Assembly (NCBI GenBank): GCA_963383645.1
Contig: OY726564.1
Location: 108,331,040 to 108,395,039 of the forward strand
From: Muscardinus avellanarius
Lineage: Eukaryota > Chordata > Mammalia > Rodentia > Gliridae
Direction: 5' to 3'
DNA: 64,000 bases
Below the pieces are notes generated by a model, which saw only the letters and a program-made list of their open reading frames with translations, had not been told where the DNA came from and did not search any database. The translations under genes were made by a program, and so were the position numbers. Shown piece by piece: positions 54,464-64,000 of this stretch. The stretch's first letter is position 1, and every line of letters begins with the position of its first letter.

Positions 54464-54772
54464 CTGCAGGGGAAGAGATGTGAGGAGCGTCACTGCGGCC
54501 CGCAAGGAATAAGGGCCGGCGGGACGGTCAGGAGTAAGTGGAGAACCACCTGCAGGGAACGAGGGCAGAACCCACTAGAAGTCTTTAATAATAAGAGTAA
54601 GCATGTTCGCGTGGCACACACACACATGTGAACACAAGGCACATCTTTTATTTTTTAACCATATATAAAAACATAATTTTACTAATCTCAAAGGAGCTCA
54701 AAGCTCCTATACAGACATTATTTTTATCCTCATTCTTACATTGACAGATGGAGAAATATATACTATTCTAGG

Positions 54773-54816
<44 letters not shown>

Positions 54817-57800
54817 GGAAAGGTATTTTCAGAATACATATTATATTATTTCTTATTTTTTCATGCTACAGCTTTATCCTCTTATATTACAAATAGTAAT
54901 GGCTGAATCCTCATTTGGTTTCTTTCTGCTCTGGTAGAATAAAGACAGACAGACAGACAGACAGACAGACACACATACAGTCAAAGCCAAACTTTTCAGC
55001 ACAAGTCTGTCTCTCAGAGGACCCGATTTCCATCTCAATATGGAATTCTCTTCTGGCAAGCTTCTACTTTTCCATCCATGTTTTACAATATAAATATGAA
55101 TAAAAAATAAATTGCCTTGAAAAAACCTTTGCACCATAAAAAAAAAAAAAGCCCACACTCTCACAGGGAAGAACAGATCTTTGTCTACACTGTCCAAGCA
55201 TTCTGGCTGATTTTATTTCCCAGTTGTTTTGAACAGAATGCTGGGAGCCATGACTCTCGTCACTCTAGGAACTAGGGTATCTCTGCCTTCCTCCCTGAAG
55301 AATGAACAGAGCTGAGTAATACGAAGCCAAATACTCCTGAATCCAGAACTGGTGGCTACGAAGTTGTACTCAGTAATTATAGTACTTACTGACGGGAACA
55401 CCCACAGTTAAATACATGTATTTCAAGTAGAAGTACTTAGTTATAAGGATAAAAAGAAATTTCTGTGTAAAGACACTTGTTTTTGCAAGCAGCTTCATTC
55501 ATTTCCTTGAAATACTCAGGAGAACACTAAGAGAACAGAAATAATACCAGGGTAGTATTTACTTAAATTATAAAGTAATAAAATATGGGAAGCTAGTACT
55601 AAAGCCTGTTCTTTCTCTCCTGTCTGCGTCCAACACTGTTTCATCAAACTCCATAAAAGAAACATCTTAATAAAGACTTTCGCCCAGCCGCCTGCCCCCG
55701 CTGCCACCGTCAACACCACTCAGTCCAGGCTGAGAAGGCTCGCGTGCTGGTATTCCGCAGTTTTAAAGTATGCACAAGCAGGACCAAGTCCAGAGGACTG
55801 GACGCGCTAACAACTCACGCTTGCTCCCCTTTGTTCCTGTGGATAAGACAGCGGCAGGCTTGCAGTTATAGGCTGTAAATACAACACACCAATCATAAAT
55901 AACTAAGTGCTAAACCCTGCTTTCATCTAATTACCACATAACCTTTCTCAATATACTATGCAGGAAGTCTGGCTGAGCCAACAGGATGCTATAATCTTTC
56001 TTAAACAAATATAAAACAACAATTCTAGCCCAAGTTCTCAGAAGGAATTCCTGGAGGGAAAGGCTTCCGTGCTCTGGGGAGCCTCTCACCAGGAAGGAGG
56101 GCGGCATATGTTAAATAGAAGGAGGTGCGACAAAAGGCTTACTTTTCCTTCTTAAATTCTCTAGGAAAAATCCCTTAAAAGAATCAATGAATGTTATTTC
56201 AAACAAAAGAAGTGTCTACCTACATGAAGCAACTGTACAGCCACCTGGCGGAGCAGCCCCAGATCATAACGGTGCCACATGTCCTGGTGCAGCCAGCCAC
56301 TTTGTGAACTACATCTCAGAACACAGTTCTCCTTAAGAAGACAGGAACTAGCAGCAGACGCGGTCCCCACTGCCTCTGGCTACTGCTACCATGTTTGGGT
56401 GGATGCTGTGCAGGTGTTACTCGTCTTCAACAGGAGCAGACAGAAACACAGCAACCAGTGAGAAGGACAGGAAATGCGGCTCGCCTCTTCCTCTGGGCTC
56501 ATCTAGCCCCTCAGGTATCACAAACAAGGTTCCTGGGCCCGGCTGGGCCTGTTGCCATGGTGCTTCACCTATAAGGAGAGCAGAGCTGGAAGGCAGCAGG
56601 GAGAAGCTGTAGCCTGGAGGACGCACGGAGCTTGCTCTGCAAACACCGCAAAGGTGTCCACATTAGAAGGCCGGGAAGGAATGTTGAGGCCCCCACCCAT
56701 CCTCAAGCAAAAGAAACGGAGGCAGCTCCAGCACGGTGGAGGAGCACCTCTCACTAAAGTCTCTTCTAGGTACAGGTCTAAGGCACTTTAGAGGCTTCAT
56801 GTGGTTTCGCCCTCCCACCAGGAAGGACTGCCTCAGCCCACCTTGCAGGCATCTCTCCCATGTTCTGTTCGCCTGCAGTGCCTCCCCTGGTTTAATGTTC
56901 CCAGCGCTTATCCAAGAGCGTATGTGGGCTACACACAGTGTCTTCCTCTGGAGAAAGGTGGATAAAATCCTTCTTTCATTACATTTCCAACACAGTCTAA
57001 CTACCAATAGCCACCATCAAAATATAACCACGCCATCTGGAAAGACAACTCAATTCTTCTTAGTAACGGACATTTTAATTGTGAGCACACAGTTCAGAAT
57101 CTCCTATTGCCCAGCGTGTGTAATATAAACACATGACTCAAAAGCCAAAGTCACTAACATGTTCAACATTCCTAGTGAGTAAGTAAGCAAGCCCTTCCTG
57201 TATTGTAGCGTCTCTGAGAAGCCAGAAGTAATTCCCAGAGAAGCAAGATTACCGTAAACAGGAAAATGAAACAGCCTGGGAATGGCTCGGGCCCCGGGCA
57301 GGCATTATTGGTAGGAAGATTTCGATGTAATAGCATTAGTAACCCCAGGTCCCCTCCAAGTCATACCTACCTCCTCCTGCACTCTCTTCTGAATTGATTT
57401 TTCTTAGATCTACTAATTACAGAGCTTTAGCAGCCCTGTGGCTCCACCATTTACTCCTCTAATGGAAAGAGAATGTAGATTTATTGGGAGAATGATGAGT
57501 TTAAAACTACTTTCATCAGTCCAGTTTGACAGTGGCCTTCATCGAGAAACCCAACCCATCCTCAAGCGTGGAGCCCTAGTTCCTTGACGCCTGGCCAGGC
57601 TCTCGTCCTGACTCGCAACCACCCCCTGACCCCCAAACCCCATGTAAGAAAAAGTCAGGGCTTTGACATGACTATTGCTTGATTGAATTGGAAGATGGCT
57701 TCTGGTGGGAAGGGTTGCTTTTAATTAAGGAACACCAGATTCTTTATATTCCTGTTCTCACGCCTTCCAACAATCATGACAAACCTGTGTAGAATCTAGC

Positions 57801-58572
57801 CCCGTGAGGGTGAGGGTTAAACATCTAATTGCTTTACTGATGAGAACTGCCTGCTGCTTCTGACTATTTAAGAGATAAACTACCAGGCTCTCTTGCTCTA
57901 TTCTATTGCTTTAACCCTCATCTCTATCTGAGATTATTCTTAAAAGATACAATTGAAGGGCTGGGGGATGGGGCACCAGCACACAAGAGCAGAGGAAGGT
58001 GGGGGGAAGGAGTAAAAGAACTCTGATTAGTGCAATTTTAAGTAAAACACAGCTGGATTTTCTCAGCTTACCCAACCGATTTTTTATAAAGCCCCCCCCA
58101 CCCCCCAGCTCTAATGATGCTTGGATACACTAGCTCGATCTGCCACGTGTTTATAGAATCAGTTCCAAATTTAGGAATCGGGAAACTTTTAATTAAAAAT
58201 GCTTATTGCCACACAAAATCCTAGACTCCAGTGCAGGCGAGTCTCTGCCTGGCTTGGCAGTTAGGATTCCAGGCGGCTCCACTGAAATGTGGAAGGGTCA
58301 GCTCAGCCGGCCTGCTGAGTGCAGCTCCAGCCCGGGCTCTCACCAGGCTGCCTTCTGAAGGCACACACTCTGAAAACTTCCCAGCAGTGACCAACAGAGC
58401 TCAGTGTCCTGACACTCAGCCAACAAACTGACCCAGCAGCTAATGAGTTTCTGAAAGGTAGCCCCTGAGATAGCACTTTAGGAAAACAGTTTTACCTGCT
58501 CCCCAGATTGCAGTACTTTCCAAGCAGGTGTTTTGTGAAAACATCCATTTATATTCTCTGAAAACATGGGAC

Positions 58573-58960
58573 TTGCAGGGAGGGTGGTGCACATCCATAA
58601 TCCCAGTAATTTGGGAGGCTGAGGCAGGAGCATTCCAAATTCAAGGCCCCTGGGCAAATCAGTATGACCCCATCTTAAATAAAAAACAAAAGTACTGGGA
58701 ATGTGGCAGAGCACCCTGGGTTCAAGCCCTAGTATGGGGAGAGGGAGAAGGGGAGGGGGAAGATAAAGAGAGAGGAAATGCGCGCGCGCGTGTGTGCACA
58801 GGCTTATAAGCCCAGTACTTGGGAGGCTGAGACAGGAGGATCGCAGGTTTGAGGCCAAATCAGGTAGCATAGCTAAACCCTGTTTCAACATAAAATAGGG
58901 CTGGGGGTGTAGCTCGGTGGTAGAATGCCCCTGGGTTCAATTCCCAGAAAAAAGAAACAA
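58573..58960 (+). repeat. Two B1-ID SINEs
   Basis: 58573-58740 (AGGGAGGGTGGTGCACATCC onward, degraded) and about 58795-58960 (ID half GGGCTGGGGGTGTAGCTCGG). A GGGGA-rich and CG/TG-rich stretch lies between them. Confidence 0.82.
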
Positions 58961-59532
58961 GTAACGAGTCCTGTTCTGAGGACCCTGGCAGCTCTGCTGG
59001 GCTGGTCGTCACTGCAGGTGAAGCCGAGGCCCTACTGCCTGTGTGACTTCCTGATGCTTCTGTAGCCTAAAAACACACCACCCAGAAGACTATTTACGGA
59101 GGCACTGTACTGTGTGGCTCTTCCTTCTCCTGCGCTCAGCCTCCACACAGGATGGTCTAAGTGCCCTGCTGCTAAGAATAAAGACGGAGAGCGCCAGCCC
59201 GAGTTGTCACGTAAAGTGAGCAAACTCACGGTCAGGAAATTCATCATGGAAAGAAAGATATCCACACCTACTTTGGTACCTGCACATTTACAGACATGCA
59301 GTGAAAGTGGGCAGAGGAGGGGGACTGGCAATATTAAAACACGTTCTAGGAGTCGGAAACTCAGCTTGAAACAGCTTGTTTCCACTTGACAGATGCCAGG
59401 GAACAATCTCTTTAGAGAAATGGCACCACATACAATGTGTTTTTAGAGGGTTCTTAAAATTTCAAACGGATTACAGTCTACTAGTACCAGCCAGACAAAT
59501 TAAACACAATTAAAATGAATTAAGAAAAACCA

Positions 59533-59722
59533 TAGCTGGGTGTGGTGGTACACACTTGTAACCCCAGTACAGGAGGATGACAGTTTGAGGACAGCCACAG
59601 CTACTTAGGCCCTCACAACTTAGCGTGACCCTGCTTCGAAATAAAGAATAAAAAATAGGGCTGGGGGTGTAGCTCAGGGGTAGAATGCCCCTGTGTTCAA
59701 TCCCCAATACCCCCCCACAAAC
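59533..59722 (+). repeat. B1-ID dimeric SINE
   Basis: AGCTGGGTGTGGTGGTACAC to CAATCCCCAATACC, with part of the B1 half deleted. Confidence 0.85.
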
Positions 59723-59832
59723 ATGAAACCAAACCATCACCCATAAGCCAATTCAACACTAGTTGAAAAGTGAGAAAACAAATTTATATAAATTAATATG
59801 TAATATATATTAATATTTATAATATAATTTTT

Positions 59833-60312
59833 TGCAGTACTGGGGATTGAACTCAGGGGCATTCTACCTCCAAGCTACACCTCCAGTTCTATTTTTATTC
59901 TTTATTTTGAAACTGGGTCTAAGTTGTGGAGGGCCTCACTAAGTAGCTGAGGCTGGTCATGAATCTGTGATCCTCCTGTCTCAGCCTCGCAAGTACTGGG
60001 ATTAAAAGTGTGTGCCACCATGCCTAGCTTAAAGACTAATAGTTATTTTTCTATTTTATTGAATTTAGTTGCTAATTTTTAATTTCACCATTGCCTTAAA
60101 ATCACAGTTTAGGGAGAAAGAACAATAAAAGGGAAGAGCCAGTAAAGTTTAATGACATTTTACTTCGTTTTTCCCTTTTGTGGCATTGGGTATTGGACCT
60201 AGGGGCATTCTACCTCTGAGCTACACTTCCTTGGCCCTTTTCTGAAACGGGTTTTGTTAAGTTACTGTGTGCTGGCCTCAGGTCTGCGTCCTGCCTCAGC
60301 CACCCAAGTGTG
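59833..60312 (-). repeat. Two antisense B1-ID SINEs
   Basis: 59833-60030 complete (CAGTACTGGGGATTGAACTC to CACCATGCCTAGC). 60172-60312 shortened (GCATTGGGTATTGGACCTAG onward). Confidence 0.83.
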
Positions 60313-60649
60313 ACATTTGTCTCCTTCGTGACCACTTGATTTCCCACTAGTTTCTCATTTGGCGGAAAACTGCAGACATGTGGCTCCGTGTACCCAGCAA
60401 TGATGGCGTGGTGTGCACTGTGCACAGGCACCACGGTGGTGTGGGAGCAAGGGCCACAATGGTAAGGCAGAAGGGACGGTCCTGTGCTCTCACCACGCTA
60501 CAGTCTAGTGACTCAACAGTGTCTGCAACACGGTGTGATCAGGCTCACAGGAGCGCAGAAGCGGCCCTGCGAGCACTTAGCAGGGGTCTCCAACTGGAGG
60601 CTCATAGAACATTTCTTGGAGGAAAATGAATGTCCAGTTGTGACTCCAT

Positions 60650-61690
60650 TGATGGGGACGGTTTTATGATCTGTGAAGGTCATGTCAAAAGGTCTAGATG
60701 GATAGTGTAAAAAGATCTGTAGTGCGAGTCTGGAAAGGGGGCGTGGAGACACTGAAAGCCACCCAGCACGGCGGCTGTGTGGTGTGGATGTGGTGGGGGA
60801 GGCTCCTGGGAGAGTGGGTGGCGAATAACCAGGTGTGAGAGCGATGATGAAGGGCTGGAGCCATGTGTGGGCTTCTCCGCTTCATCAAAGCCCAGTGGAT
60901 GGACGCAGGAAGGTTTGGGTGGTAGAGGGGAACGGCATGATCATGTGTGTATCTCAGCAAGACCAACCTGTCCAGGGAGGAGACAAGAAAGGAGCCTAGA
61001 GAGAGGGAGAGAGAACGTGAGAGACTGAGATTAGCTCGCAGAGCGTGGCGATGCGGAGTCGAGACTGTGAAGTAGAGTGGCAAAACTGGGGAAGAAGTAG
61101 ATGAATTGAGAGTTATGTCGGAGGCAGATGGTGTCTCCAGTGTTGGCGGTGTCTGCAGAGTTAAGGACGACTGATTATTTCTGGTTTGAACAATAGATGA
61201 GAAAAGTAGTGGCAGAGATGAAATACAAGGCAGTGCTGGGTGGGTTGCTGGTGGAAAGGAAAGCTCTGTACCACCTGAAGTCCCTGGCAGTAGACGTGCG
61301 GAGCAGGACAGGAGTTGAGAAAACACCCTCGGCAGCCACCTGGGGAGCGCCAGCATTTACATCTGCAAAGACCTGGGGGTCAGAGAGGCAGAGGCCCACT
61401 CCATGGTGTCCTGCAAGCCCAGGAGGAGGAGTGGCTCAGAGGGAGGGCGTCCTCTGTGACCACAGACCAAGGGTGTTAAGAGAAAGAGGAGCCGCTGGGT
61501 GCAGCAACAGAGAGGCAAGAGGAGATCTTGGCAGGAGAAGTTTCAGGGTAGGGATAAGGACAAGAACTGAGACTGCAGCCGGTTGAACAAACGCAAGGGA
61601 TGTGTCAAAGGAGAGACCAGCTCGAGTCCGACCACGAAGGAGGCCGCGCAAGAGGGAAGCCGCCAGAGGGAGACGTTAAAAACATGCTCA
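60650..61690. other. Purine-biased, moderately GC-rich stretch, unrecognised
   Basis: Long open stretches occur on both strands (for example 60694-61356 minus and 61197-61586 plus), but the translations are low in complexity and match no family I know. Phrases such as CTGGGGAGCGCCAGCATTTA recall a degraded interspersed repeat that I cannot name. No splice-site or codon pattern supports a gene. Confidence 0.4.
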
Positions 61691-61879
61691 CCGTGTTTCA
61701 TTTTTTCTTAGGCAATGAAGTGACAAATGTTATTGGTAAACAAAACCCTAAGCATTCAAAGGATAGAGAATAAAAACAAAAATGAGGGTGCCTCCCTCAG
61801 GCTCCTATAGAAACTGCCATTAACAGTATTTGTGAACTCTCCTAGAAATTTTTCACATAGGCAATTTTCTCTCTGCGTG

Positions 61880-61915
<36 letters not shown>

Positions 61916-62139
61916 CTCACACATATTTATTACACATAAATTATACTTAGGCACATATTCATATATATTTAAATATATACACAATACATATGTATAAATA
62001 TCTAGTATATTTATAGTTTATGTATATTTATATTTACCACAAACAGAATTCTACCTTATTTTTTTAAAGAGCATATATTGGACTTGTGCCCTTATCAGGA
62101 CATATATAGATGTTTCCTTTTAATGAACACATAGTATTC

Positions 62140-62250
62140 CTTTATATGGGGAGGCTGAGACAAGAGGATCCCAGGCACAAGGCTAACCTCTGCAATTAGT
62201 GAGACCATGCTTCAGAATAAAAAGTAAAAGGGCTGGGGGTGTGGCACTGA
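62140..62250 (+). repeat. Partial B1-ID SINE
   Basis: GGGGAGGCTGAGACAAGAGG, then AAGGGCTGGGGGTGTGGCAC. The ID half is cut short. Confidence 0.75.
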
Positions 62251-63199
62251 AGAAGAAAACACGTGAAAAGACTAACATACTAAGCATCAGGAAAACACAA
62301 AGCAAAAAGACAAATCTTTTGAGAAGCAACATACAATGAAAGTCAAGAGTACAGACTCCAGTGTCCACCTCCCTGGTTTGAACCTTGGTCTGTTCATGTT
62401 CTAGTGGCATGATCTCAGGCAATTTGTGATTTTTTTTCCTGTTGTCTCATCTTCAAAAATGGGAGTAATGCCAGTCATTGTCTCATAGGGTGGGCATGAT
62501 AATGAATGAGTCGGCTTTGGTAAATTGTTCAGAACTGTATCAGATGCAGAGCAAATGCTACATAAGTATTAATTATTACATTCACTCACCATCCTGATAC
62601 AGGGGATGATCTAACTATCCAATAGAAAAAATAATTATTTAACAATACTGTAGCATACTCTATTAAAGAGTAATGTAGATTTACACATACTGACATTTAA
62701 AGTGAGAAAAATATTTGTATAAAAAGCAAATCACAAAGTAATATGAATAATATGGTCCCTTTTATATAAAACACTCAAAATACACTCATGCATGCACTTA
62801 TGTATTTTTAAAGAGCTCTGCAAACATACAAACTATTAATGAAGTTATTTGCTCGGAAGATGGGGAGGATGAAGAGGCACTTCGGTTTTGTATGTCCTAG
62901 TTATACATAAACACCACATGGCCCAACACACTGTGATGCAAAGGTGGTGTCTTAAGATTAGAGCTGAGAAATCCCTATCACCAAGTGAACTCATAGCTGA
63001 AGAAGAGGCATGAAGAAAGGAAACTGCAGAAAACGAAAAAGAAAAAAGCCCCCAAAAAGTCAAAGTGAAGGGTTTGGCAAAAGCTTTTGCAGACTTCAAC
63101 AAGTTCCTTAAAAGCTTGAAAACACAGCTGAGACAGAGGATGGTGAGTGTGAAGCCAGCCTCTGCAACTCCAGACAACTGCAAGACCATGGTTTTAGGG

Positions 63200-63362
63200 G
63201 AAAAAAAAGAAGGTAAGAAGGAGAAGGAGAAGGAGGAGGAGGAGGAGGAGGAGGAGGAGGAGGAGGAGGAGGAGGAGGAGGAGGAGAAGAAGAAGAAGAA
63301 GAAGAAGAAGAAGAAGAAGAAGAAGAAGAAGAAGAAGAAGAAGAAGAAGAAGAAGGAGGAGG
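63200..63362 (+). repeat. Polypurine (AGG)n then (AAG)n tract
   Basis: After a short AAGGAG lead, about 20 AGG units (63230-63285) pass into about 23 AAG units (63285-63354), with no pyrimidine in about 150 bp. It runs directly into an ID-like SINE. Confidence 0.92.
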
Positions 63363-63418
63363 GCTTGAGATGTAGCTCAGAGGTAGAGCACCCCTGGACT
63401 GAATCCTCAGCACCACAC
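63358..63418 (+). repeat. Monomeric ID-like SINE
   Basis: GGGCTTGAGATGTAGCTCAG to GACTGAATCCTCAGCACC, followed by a CA-rich tail. Confidence 0.8.
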
Positions 63419-63832
63419 ACATACACACACACGAAAACATAGACCCCAACATTGAAAGGTCATCATCAATAGACTTGAATGTTCATGCTGCATTACTGGC
63501 TTACAAGTAAATCTATGATGAAACAAACAAGCCAATTAAACCACCCCAGACATATTTCTGGAAAGAGCAGGTCTCTGGGAGCCTGAGGCAGGTCCCTCGG
63601 GAGGATCCCAGAGCCTGCTGTCCCTGTCACAGGAGGTGACAGCTCCCTGTGTTACTGCCCTGAAGACCTTCCAGGGGACAAGACCTGGAGGTGGAGCACA
63701 GCAGTCAAAAAAATGAAAAGCAGAAAAATCTTACATAAATAAAGGAAATGTTTTTATACACTGGTATAATGTGCTTATGTTTTATGCTAAGTGTTAACAG
63801 AAGAATAAAAAATGAAAAATATTTTTAAGTTA

Positions 63833-64000
63833 GCTGGGCATGGTGGTGTACACCTATCATTTCAGTACTTGAGAGGCTGAGATGGGAGGATCGCAGGTTC
63901 AAGACCAGCCTCAGCAATTTATCCAGACCGTCTGCAACTTAGTAAGACCTTGTTTCAAAATGAAAAATAAAACAGGGCTGGGAGTGTAGCTCCAAGGTCG
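63833..64000 (+). repeat. B1-ID dimeric SINE, cut by window end
   Basis: AGCTGGGCATGGTGGTGTAC, then the ID half GGGCTGGGAGTGTAGCTCCA at the window edge. Confidence 0.88.

Larger units (their letters stand above)
54464..64000 (-). other. RASAL2 upstream intron (3' part, 9.5 kb)
   Basis: No exon is recognised between 54464 and 64000. In particular I do not see the expected Arg/Ser-rich exon that precedes SRGLPKL. Contains an (AT)n tract (54777-54814), an (ACAG)n tract (54947-54970), SINEs from 58.5 kb on, (AC)n (61880-61912) and a long GGA/GAA tract. 54820-58560 has no recognised interspersed repeat. Confidence 0.75.

Noticed and set aside
60694..61356. 220-codon minus-strand open frame
   Set aside because: Low-complexity, no recognised domain, lies in a purine-biased stretch with overlapping open frames on the other strand. 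No splice or start context supports it.
63358..63418. tRNA-like unit (and the many ID halves) as tRNA genes
   Set aside because: They carry A- and B-box-like sequence but belong to ID-derived SINEs. No cloverleaf with an intact acceptor stem was seen.
63065..63442. Open frames with poly-Glu/Lys or poly-Ser/Pro
   Set aside because: Translation of the AGG/AAG repeat tract; no coding evidence.
54464..64000. Expected upstream RASAL2 exon (Arg/Ser-rich region before residue 78)
   Set aside because: I searched the translations for it and did not find it, so it must lie beyond the window.

Overview
This is mammalian nuclear DNA: intron-rich, with GT-AG exons and dense SINEs. The SINEs are mostly dimers of a B1/7SL-like left half and an ID-like (tRNA-derived) right half, the MEN/B1-ID type known from squirrels, so the likely source is a sciurid rodent (squirrel, marmot or relative). 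The species cannot be read from the window.

The only host protein-coding gene I can support is RASAL2, a RasGAP of the SynGAP family, on the minus strand. Thirteen coding exons run from 54463 down to 496, followed by a 3' UTR that leaves the window at base 1. All splice phases match and no frame is broken. The exons give 1,062 residues, corresponding to residues 78-1139 of the 1,139-residue human isoform as I remember it. The order is: end of the PH domain, C2 domain, RasGAP domain with arginine finger and FLR motif, a long Ser-rich linker, and a C-terminal coiled coil. The 5' exons lie beyond base 64000.

The introns hold the rest. 660-12 kb: SINEs, a G-rich minisatellite, and an L1 with the 5'-inverted structure typical of twin priming (8.6-11.5 kb). 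12-24.5 kb: SINEs, including a trimeric one, and a full-length processed CD24 pseudogene (20.06-21.85 kb). 25-42 kb: the exons of the RasGAP domain and its flanks, with nested SINEs. 43-52.5 kb: an old L1 (plus strand) split by a nearly full-length half-LINE (HAL1) that has an intact ORF1 and a perfect 15-bp target-site duplication, and by a second, truncated HAL1. This cluster also carries a 195-bp copied segment inside a SINE. 54.5-64 kb: the 3' part of a large upstream intron, with SINEs, microsatellites and a purine tract of about 150 bp.

There is no operon, CRISPR array, RNA gene or new multi-gene system here. The most notable items are the HAL1 with its odd 3' region, the 195-bp templated duplication, the CD24 retrocopy and the trimeric SINE. 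Most of the larger retroelements lie antisense to RASAL2.
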